Positions 8,701-15,757 of a DNA stretch of 64,000 nucleotides are shown piece by piece (position 1 is the stretch's first letter; each line of letters opens with the position of its first letter). The position numbers were made by a program, and so were the translations under genes. Under the pieces are notes generated by a model. The model searched no databases, was not told the DNA's origin, and saw only the letters and a list, made by a program, of their open reading frames with translations. The stretch spans positions 1 through 64,000 of the forward strand of contig NZ_JAHCVJ010000013.1 in the NCBI RefSeq assembly GCF_018476885.1. The letters are read 5' to 3'. The stretch is from Geoanaerobacter pelophilus (GTDB lineage: Bacteria; Desulfobacterota; Desulfuromonadia; Geobacterales; DSM-12255).

Positions 8701-10240
8701 CTCCGGTATGACAGGAGTCGCAGCTGTACTGATAATAAGAGGTTGCAATATGCTTATTGTGAGCACCGGAGTTGATTGGAGTAGAATCGGTTCTCTTACC
8801 GCCATGACAGCTGTCGCAGGCAAGATAAGCATTACTACCGTTGCCGCCCCACTTAACAGCCCCCTGATAAGCGGTGGGAGCGCCGGTGCCGTTAGTTCCC
8901 TGAACGTTACTGTGGCAATACATGTTTGAGCAGGAAAAGTAGGAGCCGGAAGCAGCAAGGGTATGGGTGGAATAAAGGGTGAATCCGTTGTATTTGGCTT
9001 GTGCCGTTATTGCGGGGAGGTTGGCATTGGCCTGGGTCATGTTGAGATTGACGCGACCGTTAACCATATGCGGATCGGGCAGATCTTCATGGCAGGTTGT
9101 ACAAGCTGAATTGAGCTTGCTGACATGAGTCCGGTGGGCGCCGGTCGAAACGTTCCCTAGAAGAATGGGGGTCGGGGGGTTCTGGGCACTGGTTCCATGG
9201 CATATTGCATTGCTGCATGCTCCGAGCGGCCCCTGGATCCAGGAAACACCGGTTCCGGTCCTTCCGGATGGCACATTCCAGTTGTCCCCATGGCAGTAGA
9301 TATTGCAATTCATCGCATCAGGCGCCCTCAGCAACGTGGTGCCCGGGTTGTTCGGGGCCACTGAAAACTGAGTATTCAATCCCGCGGAGTTGCTTACCGT
9401 AATTGTACCGGTGGTCACCTCACCAACGAATGGTTTCCAGTTAGAACTGCTGATCCTGAACCCCAGTTCGACATAATCGTTACCGAGAAGTCCATGCCCA
9501 TAATTATTGTGGCAAACCTGGCACTCGAACCCGAGAACATTGCGGTGCTTGCTGTGGGCGCCTGAGTGTGTTGGAGGGTCCCCGAAGGTATTCGTGTACA
9601 AGCCGCTGGGGGCGCCGATGGTGGCTGTTGTGGGAGGGTTGCCATGACAGGAGTCGCAAGATTCGACAGCCGGGCGTTTAAAGGCGTTCTGGTGGGCATG
9701 GCAACCGGTACAGTCCCTGTTATTGCTCTTATGGGCAGTATGGTTCAAGCCGCCCGCCTTCACCGCTATTTTGCTCGCACTATACTGATGATATTCGGTT
9801 CTATGATGGCAAACTTCGCAAATATTCTGTGAACGCTCCTGGTATATAGTTCTCCGATCGTTGCCAAGGACCCCGACAACATCGGTTGACATCGCAGTAT
9901 ACCTGCCCAGAACAGTCCGTGACATCGAAGTGTAACGGGACATTACAACCTTGCGCATGCCGGTCGGAGTCTTCACGGAGGTTGCTACTTTTTTGATGTT
10001 AGGAGTCGCAGATTTGGTATGGCAGGTAGCGCAGGTGTAATCTTGCCCCCACTCACCGTATTTACCGGTTCCGCCATAGGTACTGTTATGGATGAGAGGA
10101 CTCACGGCATCTGCGTTCGTGACAAGTGGAGAGAAAAGGGACAGGGCGATGGCTATTGCCACTCCCCAGAATCCCGTCTGGAAAACTTTTCGGGATGAAC
10201 ATGCCATCCCGGCAAAGGTTTTCAGTAAACGATCTCGCAT
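2741..10240 (-). CDS. Giant multiheme c-type cytochrome with about 62 heme motifs in repeated modules
   Basis: This protein is about 2,499 residues long with an N-terminal signal or anchor segment (hydrophobic residues about 25-45). By eye it has 42 CXXCH, 18 CX4CH and two CX3CH motifs (CNIYCH near 9305, CLTACH near 2820), about 62 candidate heme sites. The middle consists of seven modules of about 225 residues, each with six motifs in the order CXXCH, CXXCH, CX4CH, CXXCH, CXXCH, CX4CH and with recurring spacer phrases (DGKGKQN, GEPNY, NSHKKH). Family knowledge: such chains carry closely stacked hemes in extracellular or periplasmic electron transfer in Geobacter. The start ATG at 10240 follows GAGGGAG at good spacing; an upstream in-frame TTG at 10279 is less likely. 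It is the promoter-proximal gene of the tandem pair. Electron donor and acceptor cannot be told from sequence. Confidence 0.93.
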   Translation of the reverse strand: MRDRLLKTFAGMACSSRKVFQTGFWGVAIAIALSLFSPLVTNADAVSPLIHNSTYGGTGKYGEWGQDYTCATCHTKSATPNIKKVATSVKTPTGMRKVVMSRYTSMSRTVLGRYTAMSTDVVGVLGNDRRTIYQERSQNICEVCHHRTEYHQYSASKIAVKAGGLNHTAHKSNNRDCTGCHAHQNAFKRPAVESCDSCHGNPPTTATIGAPSGLYTNTFGDPPTHSGAHSKHRNVLGFECQVCHNNYGHGLLGNDYVELGFRISSSNWKPFVGEVTTGTITVSNSAGLNTQFSVAPNNPGTTLLRAPDAMNCNIYCHGDNWNVPSGRTGTGVSWIQGPLGACSNAICHGTSAQNPPTPILLGNVSTGAHRTHVSKLNSACTTCHEDLPDPHMVNGRVNLNMTQANANLPAITAQAKYNGFTLYSTHTLAASGSYFSCSNMYCHSNVQGTNGTGAPTAYQGAVKWGGNGSNAYLACDSCHGGKRTDSTPINSGAHNKHIATSYYQYSCDSCHTGAGKNDQSKHANKKIEVTMAGSYSGSYTQTTNVPGDGFGSCSNVNCHYGKSVGWGDGTLNCNSCHGSDSSTLSSGRHAGHISTTANSNLGTAFKCTACHAQVVSSNTTISNYLRHANGFSDYSGRNAGRSYTAVDGTCANVYCHTDGKGRQNVPFTAGNGWNSGTVYSNCNGCHGNDVAPAFTSLGGEPNYANDTETQPRANSHSRHMGGVGVSTCIYCHASTVNSTGAILVNSTSHTNRRIDVQAGAGKNFQYDPATRTCSNILCHGGYSNSARWGKIFPADCTGCHGNNASSFRPLSTGKHTAHINHNVNIWGKNVRCNTCHALTAGLDDRSILDTSLHGNGFKNFTGVMAGGRGAYDISTGVCSANYCHSDGKGKQNVPFTVANAWKSTATLSCTGCHGNDASPDFVSAAGEPNYATGLPGSLRANDHKNHVDFGATTCISCHADTVNGTGVILANASTHVNKRIDIKPGNGKNFIYDAGLKSCTNITCHGGVGSPTQIWGTPVSADCTGCHGNNAGSSNAIATNKHTAHIKNPDIGGNFKCAECHGQTINPDDRTFFNRQLHGNGILNYSGARAGRSYDSAQGNCANTYCHTDGKGSQNTAFSLGNGWKSAVTYSNCIGCHGNAASPAFTSNYGEPNYTNAEELSLRANSHERHMGGAGATTCVYCHNSTVDASGALLSGASHLNRTRDVAPGGDKSFAYDQATRTCSNINCHGTGSVPARWGKIFPLDCTGCHGNNALAQKQISTGKHKAHINNKSILGKNFSCDTCHALTAGSNDRSILNTVVHGNGFKNVTGVMSGGRNTYTTATGVCSATYCHTDGKGKRNAPFTPANAWKSTATLGCTGCHGNDTSPDFTSVNGEPNYLSGGAGTVYANDHKNHVDFGAATCIDCHNDTVDAAGNLKQDVNSHLNRSIDVVSGNGKTFDYDKPSKTCSNIYCHGGKGSYSQVWGTPVSTTCTGCHGNNVASLQPISSGRHKAHINNAATLGINYLCADCHALTVNSDDRTFANRQLHGNGLVNYSGAKAGRSYDNLAGNCANTYCHTSGKGKRNVSFTLANGWKSTTVYTNCIGCHGNDNLLGHYSSVAGEPNYKSGAQGSYSANSHKKHVGAAGATTCYYCHADVVGVTGATVNVSHINRQISYSSSNIAGKKFGRVAGKTCSNIECHFNKSAVWGAVLNCNSCHGSDAATLTTKKHSVHISTTINPALGNAIACVECHAKTVNSDNVTIRNSAVHIDGVMGNYSGAKAGRYTAATGACANAYCHSDGKGKYNVVFNAGNGWNSSLASRGCKGCHGNDTVLNNFSSLAGEPNYPNTGAIGSATSNSHKSHTSKLALKGAASCDTCHTDTVTASGTAIKPGAPHLTAPANLVSFNTSKAGAGSAYDKDLRQCSNISCHAGKSPIWGDASSVGCDSCHGSSEETLTTKKHSAHISTIANASLGTAINCSECHAKTVDINKSVISDPTHTNGIYGDYSGTRAGRYTIATGACANSYCHSDGKGRQNVPFNAGNGWNSSVVFGDCKGCHGNDTQPGNFTSTAGEPNYANSGLPGSATANSHNSHVSYYGGAASCDYCHTNTVTTNGLSAKPGGSHLANGINVDFNRSIEATASWNGTSRTCSTITCHSGSGATWGDASSVGCKVCHGTLLTKPGVHATHVGNLLDSITFYGYTAIKSSNGVYRIGCANCHPTIESGNHKNGKIDVTMNKNQTGRSWLAGLNSATADGINTANSGISGTTKVSVTCSMVYCHSSGKSTVQAENNFKTTPDWYSAAGSTANRCGMCHDNPPQYDGQSHYVAESSMGKNGTGPYKDSGHMVGIHFKNTYKGPGGYGFLGYSSAGDKAHGNAGVASTMSCDTCHSGVVDPAKPDTYAMFGSGKKFECASCHTATTPTKLQAGNIVGTGLHINGKKDVQFTTSAYKTKAQLANVANAGGVWMRNGGYKEAGSYDSTDLSGSTWDSATKTCLTACHVNQPAIRWGYPLKCSSCHANQ
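3796..8527 (-). repeat. Seven tandem 6-heme modules inside the giant cytochrome gene
   Basis: Counting from each module's first CXXCH, modules begin near 8527, 7852, 7172, 6502, 5830, 5166 and 4470, so the period is about 665-695 nt. Modules 2 and 4 resemble each other most (both have WGKIFP, ALTAG and KSTATL), and modules 3 and 5 likewise (WGTPVS, DRTF, NRQLHGNG). This points to a two-module duplication. Modules 6 and 7 form another similar pair. Diverged codons show that the repeats are old, not an assembly artefact. Confidence 0.85.
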
Positions 10241-10519
10241 ATCCTTGTTCTCCCTCTTCTCAAGTCGGCGATGCAGCAACTATCATCAAAACCTGCTCTC
10301 GATCGTTGAATCTCCGAGCACTACGTTCAATGAAACCTACACTCTCCGAGTCTTCATTCTGAATTAACCGCAATACCCCTGCACAAAGCTCTTATCGCTT
10401 AAGAAAACTGCTTTTTTTGCCTGGCAACCCAGCCAAAAGCACTAAAATTACAACCACCTAATTAAAGAGAAAGCCATCCCTGGCCATTTCACGGGAATAC
10501 TCCTCCGAAAAATAAACAG

Positions 10520-10535
10520 AGCAGTAAAAGTGCCA
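10520..10535 (-). promoter_or_regulatory. Sigma-54-like (-24/-12) promoter upstream of the cytochrome pair
   Basis: On the minus strand this reads TGGCACTTTTACTGCT. It has GG and GC exactly 10 nt apart, TGGCAC as a perfect -24 box and CTGCT at -12, one mismatch from the consensus TTGCW. It points toward the cytochrome start about 280 nt downstream. RpoN is known to control cytochrome and pilin genes in Geobacter. The assignment here rests on the motif alone. Confidence 0.45.
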
Positions 10536-10550
10536 GTCGTTTGACTGGCA
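10531..10550. promoter_or_regulatory. Perfect inverted repeat overlapping the sigma-54-like element
   Basis: TGCCAGTC, a 4-nt loop GTTT, then GACTGGCA make a perfect 8-bp hairpin or dyad. Its left arm overlaps the -24 box of the sigma-54-like promoter. There is no T-tract after it on either strand, so an operator is more likely than a terminator. The binding protein is unknown. Confidence 0.4.
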
Positions 10551-10974
10551 TCTAAACAGGTGCATGAAAATCAACTTATCTTAACCGGAATCGAAATGCC
10601 GAATAATGCCCATCAAACCTGGTTTTAATTAGTTTTACCCCCCCTCAGCATTACACCAACAATTCCCTATATATTAAATTTGCTTAATTGCCCTACAGGA
10701 CAACCCAAACAGTAGAAAAAAAGCTAATTATAATTATTTAAGCGAGTTTTCACCAAAGCGTCATAAAACTTGTGGCCATAAGACGTACCAGAACCCTTAC
10801 CTCTAATTATCTGTATTTAATTATTTTTCAATTACAGACTGCAATGAATTTTCTGGTTTAGACCGGGGCAAGATGACAGTACCCAAATAAAGCAAAAAAT
10901 GTTCTTTACAGTTCCCGTCAATCTCATTAATGTAGGTAAGGTTTGAAATTACAGGAGTTTTTCAACATCCTCAC

Positions 10975-12195
10975 ATGATATTTTCTAAATTCAACATGCG
11001 CAGCACCCTGATTCTGGTAGCTGTATTACTTTTCCTTGTTGGCGGGATCTCAGCGCTGGCCATCGATTTTGACTTGGAAGGTGATTTTGAAGGCATCTAT
11101 GTTTTAGAAGGGAAAAGCGGCAAATTCCTGGAGATAAAAGACGATGTACTGTTAGGAGAATACGACCGGGTCCTTTTCAAGAAGGATCTTCCCTGGCTTC
11201 ATGCCCTTATCGAGAGAGAACCGGCTCATAGCAAGAATGAACCGCACCTGAAACTCTCATGGAACCGAAAGGCGGGGCACGGTTTTATTTACAATAACTC
11301 GCCGGACGGCACAAAATTCGTTATATGCCTCAGCCGATTTCAGGACAGTAACGGCAAGGCACCACGCGGAATCTTTATCGGAGGAGGCCTGCCTTATTCT
11401 CGCTATGAAGCCAGCACAGTGCAATTGAATGAGACAGGCGTTGCCTTTTACAACGGAGAGCGCTGGTTCCATATCTGGTGTAACGCCAATGAAGCAGTGG
11501 CAGGAGGCCGGACTCCCGAAAAAATGATTTTCCCTTCTTCATGGGAGTTCCTGGGTTCCAAAGTCCATTATGACACCTCGAAGAAGGCAATGCTCCAAAG
11601 CAGCCACAGGGTGACGCTTGACGGCGTTCCGTTTCAAATCGACCGATTCATAATTTACCGTGCCGGAGACCGGTACTTTCTTCTGGCCAATCGCTTCAAA
11701 AACCTGGGAACCACGCCATCAGCCTACTATTTTGTTTACGGGGATGAGCCATGGGTCGGTAATTACGGTTCTTCCGGAGGGAACGTCGGATGGACGCAAA
11801 ACCGCCTTTACTTTTACGAAGCACTTATCGACACAAAAAAATATACTTTTGCCGGAATGTTCGACAAAGGCAACCCTCTGATCCTAGGGGAAAAAGGCCC
11901 CTACTCAGGGATGGCAAATTTCATCGAATGGTTTGGTGACATCCGGCCTGACCTTGCCTACTTCTCCAATAAAGAAGGCAAGGTTAACGATGAATCCGCT
12001 CGAATCCCGCTTTCCAGCAGGGACAATCGGGTCATGTTCCTGCAATGGGGACCGAGAGTTCTGGCGCCACAACAGTCGGAAACCAGTGTCATAGCCATAG
12101 GCATGGCTGACAAGGCTGCTGAAGGCATGCTGCCGGTAAAGCCGGATGTCCGTATCGACTGGTCGGACATCCATTACATCATGACCAACCAGTAA
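10975..12195 (+). CDS. Secreted protein of unknown function
   Basis: This is a 406-residue protein with a clear signal peptide: basic start, hydrophobic stretch at about residues 10-28, and likely cleavage after ISALA. The mature part is rich in aromatic residues, glycine and short alternating hydrophobic stretches (for example YYFVYGDEPW, WVGNYGSSGG), which suggests a beta-rich fold. I do not recognise the family. It contains no CXXCH motif, so it is not a cytochrome. No good ribosome site lies just before the ATG; AGGAG sits 17 nt upstream, further than usual. An internal ATG at 10996 starts a shorter form with the signal peptide intact. It is transcribed divergently from the cytochromes and followed after 61 nt by a membrane glycosyltransferase. 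Confidence 0.75.
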   Translation: MIFSKFNMRSTLILVAVLLFLVGGISALAIDFDLEGDFEGIYVLEGKSGKFLEIKDDVLLGEYDRVLFKKDLPWLHALIEREPAHSKNEPHLKLSWNRKAGHGFIYNNSPDGTKFVICLSRFQDSNGKAPRGIFIGGGLPYSRYEASTVQLNETGVAFYNGERWFHIWCNANEAVAGGRTPEKMIFPSSWEFLGSKVHYDTSKKAMLQSSHRVTLDGVPFQIDRFIIYRAGDRYFLLANRFKNLGTTPSAYYFVYGDEPWVGNYGSSGGNVGWTQNRLYFYEALIDTKKYTFAGMFDKGNPLILGEKGPYSGMANFIEWFGDIRPDLAYFSNKEGKVNDESARIPLSSRDNRVMFLQWGPRVLAPQQSETSVIAIGMADKAAEGMLPVKPDVRIDWSDIHYIMTNQ

Positions 12196-12220
12196 AAGAC
12201 CTGCCCCTCCGTCCATAAAG

Positions 12221-12250
12221 TAGACACCCCCCGCGTTTTTTTGCTATCCT
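12221..12250 (+). promoter_or_regulatory. Candidate sigma-70 promoter abutting the start of the PMT-like gene
   Basis: TAGACA and TATCCT are 18 nt apart. The predicted transcription start falls at about 12257, the A of the annotated ATG, so the transcript could be leaderless. Both boxes are imperfect, and an in-frame ATG at 12278 would leave a short leader instead. Confidence 0.25.
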
Positions 12251-12256
12251 GCCGCA

Positions 12257-13858
12257 ATGAATAAGACCGGTTTGCCTATGAACAACCCAGCCAAGATGGC
12301 CACCTGGGCCATCGCTCTCCTGATCATTGTGGCATCGGTAATTGTGCGAGTTCGCCTGCTTGGGGTCCCCATTGAACGGGATGAGGGCGAGTATGCCTAC
12401 ATGGCCCAGCTTCTCCTCAAAGGGATTCCGCCCTATACCTCCGCGTATACCATGAAACTCCCCGGCGTTGCCCTTATTTACACAGGGGTCATGGCCATTT
12501 TCGGTCAGAGTGCTGCCGCCATCCATATCGGACTGGCGCTGACCAATATTGCCAACGTAACCCTTGTATATCTGCTGGGTAGGCGTTTTCTCACCGTAGA
12601 ATCGGCTTTTACCGCAGCAGCATTTTATGCCCTGCTCTCCCTGAGCCAGACAGTCTTGGGCATTTTCGCTCATGCTACACACTTTGTAGTTCTTTTTTCC
12701 CTGTTAGGGATATCCCTGCTGAGTCAGCCCCTGAAAAAATATCATGCGGCAATAGTCTTCCTCGGCGGCATCTGTCTCGGCATGGCAGTCTTGATGAAGC
12801 AGCACGCCGCCATAATGATCATCTTTGCCCTGGCTTTTCAATTATGGCCCCAGAACTCCGGCAATAAGAAACTATTTACCAGGGATTGTTCTGTCTTTCT
12901 GGCCGGAGCAGTAATCCCCTATGCAGTGGTCGCCTTCTGGCTTTACCATGCCGGAGTATTTACCAACTTCTGGTTCTGGACAGTCAAGTATGCCGGCGCT
13001 TATGCTGCCAGCTTATCGTTGGCAGCAGGGCTCAACGAGTTTGCCCGCCAGTTTGGCGCCATCGCCTGGTCGAATCTGCCGATATGGCTGCTCGCAGTTG
13101 TCGGCATTGTCAAACTATGCCGGAAGGGCTTGGCTTCTGAAAAGCAATTCCTCATCGGATATGCGGCAGCTTCACTTTTAATGGTCTCACAAGGGCTCTA
13201 CTTCCGACCGCACTACTTTATCCTGTTGCTGCCGCCGATTGCTATCCTTGGCGGTTATGCCGCTCAAGCGCTAAGCCGGTTACTACCAACCGGCCCGGGG
13301 AAGTTACTGCTGCCACTGGCTATGGTAATGGCCATCGGTTGTTTTTACTATTTTGAAAGCGATTACCTGTTCCGCCTGACCCCGCAGGAAGTCAGCCGGA
13401 AGATTTACGGCACCAACCCTTTCCCGGAGGCACCTGTAATCGCCGATTTCCTTAAAAGGCAAACGACAGGAGAAGACCGGATAGCGATTCTCGGATCAGA
13501 ACCGGAAATACTCTTCTATGCCGACAGAATTTCGGCTACCGGCCATATTTACATGTATGGCCTGATGGAGAATAACCGGTATTCCGGGCTGATGCAGTCA
13601 CAACTGATCAGTGATATCGAAGCAACAAAACCGGCTTATATCGTCGTTGTTAATAATTCGGCATCATGGCTGTTACGGGAGGGGTCCCTTAACAAGGTGC
13701 TTGATTGGGGAGACAGCTACATCCCTTTGAGATATGATGAAGTCGGCATCGTGGAGATCTTTTCCGACAAGCCGGCCCGCTACCTGTGGGGAGAAACACC
13801 GGCAGGCTTTGTACCGACTGCAGAGTCTTTTGTGGCCATATTCCGGAAAAGACTGTAG
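12257..13858 (+). CDS. ArnT/PMT-type membrane glycosyltransferase (GT-C fold)
   Basis: This 533-residue polytopic membrane protein has about ten hydrophobic segments by eye. It carries the ERDEGEYAY loop motif (D42, E43) expected in the first periplasmic loop of the PMT_2/ArnT superfamily, where the acidic pair is catalytic or helps bind substrate. Family members move a sugar from a polyprenyl-phosphate donor to lipid A, protein or another acceptor at the outer face of the inner membrane. The C-terminal 130 residues are soluble and probably periplasmic. No Shine-Dalgarno sequence is visible. The gene runs toward the TMTC-like gene at 13869 with only 10 nt between their stop codons. Sugar and acceptor are unknown. 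Confidence 0.82.
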   Translation: MNKTGLPMNNPAKMATWAIALLIIVASVIVRVRLLGVPIERDEGEYAYMAQLLLKGIPPYTSAYTMKLPGVALIYTGVMAIFGQSAAAIHIGLALTNIANVTLVYLLGRRFLTVESAFTAAAFYALLSLSQTVLGIFAHATHFVVLFSLLGISLLSQPLKKYHAAIVFLGGICLGMAVLMKQHAAIMIIFALAFQLWPQNSGNKKLFTRDCSVFLAGAVIPYAVVAFWLYHAGVFTNFWFWTVKYAGAYAASLSLAAGLNEFARQFGAIAWSNLPIWLLAVVGIVKLCRKGLASEKQFLIGYAAASLLMVSQGLYFRPHYFILLLPPIAILGGYAAQALSRLLPTGPGKLLLPLAMVMAIGCFYYFESDYLFRLTPQEVSRKIYGTNPFPEAPVIADFLKRQTTGEDRIAILGSEPEILFYADRISATGHIYMYGLMENNRYSGLMQSQLISDIEATKPAYIVVVNNSASWLLREGSLNKVLDWGDSYIPLRYDEVGIVEIFSDKPARYLWGETPAGFVPTAESFVAIFRKRL

Positions 13859-13868
13859 CCCATGAGCG

Positions 13869-15746
13869 TTAAGGCTTCGGGAAGTATTTAGTCACCAGAT
13901 CGCCAAAACGGCCATCCGAGCGGATCGGGGTCAGCTCCTCGTCGGTCATTATGCCGGCAAAATTGCCGTAGCCGCGCTGCAAAGCTGTTTCCAGCCACCG
14001 GATCGCACCACCGGCATCCCCGGCAAGAGCCTCTAATCTGGCAAGCTCATAAGCATTAATGGGATCGTTCCCACCCTGAATCTCCTCAATTCGCAAATAG
14101 CAATGCCGCGCCTCATCGAACCTTCCGAGAACAATCATCAGGTTGCCGATTTTCTGGTGTACCTGCACCGCCTCGGGTTGCAGAGACAGGGCCTTCCGGA
14201 AACGGGTCTCCGCTTCCGTGAATAGAGACCGGCGCAGGGCAAGATCCCCGAATGCCGCCCATCCCATCACATTGTTTGGACTGCGCTTCAATAGTTCCCG
14301 AAGCACCTGGTCGGCATTAGCAAAATCGTTCAGCGAGGTATACAGGAGCCCCAGGTTGTAGCGGGTTATATCACTGTCAGGGCTAAGCTCAACGGCTCGC
14401 AGATAGGCCTTCTTTGCCCCCTCATAATCCGGCTGGGCATTATAGTGCAAAGCCTCTCCAAGCCCTTCCCAAGCTAACGCAAGTTTTGGGCTTTTGCCGA
14501 CCGTATCTTTCCAGAGAGAAATTCCGTTGCGCCAGACATCAATCCTTTGCATGGAAACGCCTGCCAAGAAAAACAGCAAAATCGTCAGAGAGATGATAAT
14601 CGGCCGTAAACGCCCTGGCCAACGCACGCCGGCCAGCTTGACACCGTAGGCCAGCAAAGCGGCAACTCCAATCATGGGAAAATAAAGGTAACGATCGTTG
14701 ATCAGCGTTACCAGCGGCACAATCTGCGAAACCGGCAGCAAGGCCACAATTGCCAAGAGGGGCCAAAAGGCAATGCGTCGGTCATATTTGTACAAACGGT
14801 AGAGCAAAAAGCAGATGACACTGAGCACAAGCGCCGCAGCAAGGACATAAGCGTCAATGCTCTTATGAATAGCCGGGTCGTAAAGTGCACTGAGGTTAAA
14901 GGGCCAGACAATGAGGCGGATGTAGCTACAGAATACGGGAAGCATGGTCAGAAAAGTCGCCATGGCGCTACCGCCGTGATAACCGGCACGGCCGCCTCCG
15001 GCACCCCACTCGGTATAGTTGGGCGTCTGGCTGAGAACGGCAAGTGCAGCAGCAGCCACCGCTACAAGCAAATACGGGACCTTGTCCAGAACCTTGAATC
15101 GAGCTGACAGTGATGGATAACAGTTGTCATAAATGAGAATAACAACGGGAAAGATGACCGCTATTGATTTGGACAAAACTGCCAGCAACAGGGCAACAAC
15201 GGAAGCCGCAAAATAAAGACGGCCACGCTGCGAAATGCTGTCCCGGTATAAGCGGTAACAGTCCCACGCCCCCAGAAAAAAGAGCATTGCCAGCAGATTT
15301 TTTCGCTGGGAAATCCAGGCAACCGTCTCCACTTGCACAGGATGCAGCAGGAACAAGGCCGCGCCCGACCAAGCGGCAAGGCGCTCTTCAGTGAGCTGGA
15401 AAAAAAACCGGTACAATAGGACAGAAGCAGCAAGATGCAGCAGAAGATTGGTAAGGAGATAGCCCCCGGGCCACAGTCCCCAGAGAAGATAATCAAGCAT
15501 GTAGGAAAGCATCTGCACCGGGGCATAGTTGCCTACATAATACCGGGAGAATACCGCTTTAATCCGCAGCCAGGAAATCCCTTGGACATCGAAATTTTCC
15601 AGGATGTACCTGTTATCGTCCCAATTACCCAGGAATTCATGGCCGAGAATCGGTCCATAGACGGCAAAGGCAGCCGTTGTAAGGAACAGGACAGAAAAAA
15701 AGTGGGGGCTGCATTCCCAATACAGTTTTTTTAACCAGTCAAGCAT
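13869..15746 (-). CDS. TMTC-like multispanning glycosyltransferase homolog with TPR tail (625 aa)
   Basis: The N-terminal two thirds is polytopic membrane. D43-D44 lie in GNWDDNRYI just after the first helix, YAPVQMLSYMLDY follows, and the signature HPVQVETVAWISQRKNLL is near residue 145. These match the TMTC/DUF1736 O-mannosyltransferase family, whose Asp-Asp loop faces the lumen or periplasm. Residues about 430-625 carry about five TPR-like units and a tail RGYGNFAG...RFGDLVTKY. It is closest in the window to the 627-residue paralog at 37677, which shares QRKNLLAM and the same tail pattern. It is the last gene of the minus-strand sugar operon, 11 nt after the FGE-like gene. By homology it would transfer lipid-linked sugar to secreted acceptors; the acceptor is unknown. 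Confidence 0.82.
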   Translation of the reverse strand: MLDWLKKLYWECSPHFFSVLFLTTAAFAVYGPILGHEFLGNWDDNRYILENFDVQGISWLRIKAVFSRYYVGNYAPVQMLSYMLDYLLWGLWPGGYLLTNLLLHLAASVLLYRFFFQLTEERLAAWSGAALFLLHPVQVETVAWISQRKNLLAMLFFLGAWDCYRLYRDSISQRGRLYFAASVVALLLAVLSKSIAVIFPVVILIYDNCYPSLSARFKVLDKVPYLLVAVAAAALAVLSQTPNYTEWGAGGGRAGYHGGSAMATFLTMLPVFCSYIRLIVWPFNLSALYDPAIHKSIDAYVLAAALVLSVICFLLYRLYKYDRRIAFWPLLAIVALLPVSQIVPLVTLINDRYLYFPMIGVAALLAYGVKLAGVRWPGRLRPIIISLTILLFFLAGVSMQRIDVWRNGISLWKDTVGKSPKLALAWEGLGEALHYNAQPDYEGAKKAYLRAVELSPDSDITRYNLGLLYTSLNDFANADQVLRELLKRSPNNVMGWAAFGDLALRRSLFTEAETRFRKALSLQPEAVQVHQKIGNLMIVLGRFDEARHCYLRIEEIQGGNDPINAYELARLEALAGDAGGAIRWLETALQRGYGNFAGIMTDEELTPIRSDGRFGDLVTKYFPKP

Positions 15747-15757
15747 TTTTACTCTAA

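Larger units (their letters stand above)
10241..10974. other. Gene-free AT-rich divergent intergenic region (734 nt)
   Basis: This is the only long gap in the window. It separates the minus-strand cytochrome pair from the plus-strand gene at 10975. No convincing ORF or structural RNA was seen. It contains a sigma-54-like element (10520-10535, minus strand) and a perfect 8-bp inverted repeat (10531-10550). On the plus strand there is only a weak sigma-70-like pair, TTTACA and TAATGT 17 nt apart, near 10901-10929. The remainder is rich in A/T runs, including TAATTATAATTA near 10730. Confidence 0.7.

Noticed and set aside
10531-10550. Inverted repeat as an intrinsic terminator
   Set aside because: No T-tract follows on either strand and no gene ends nearby; it overlaps a sigma-54-like element instead.
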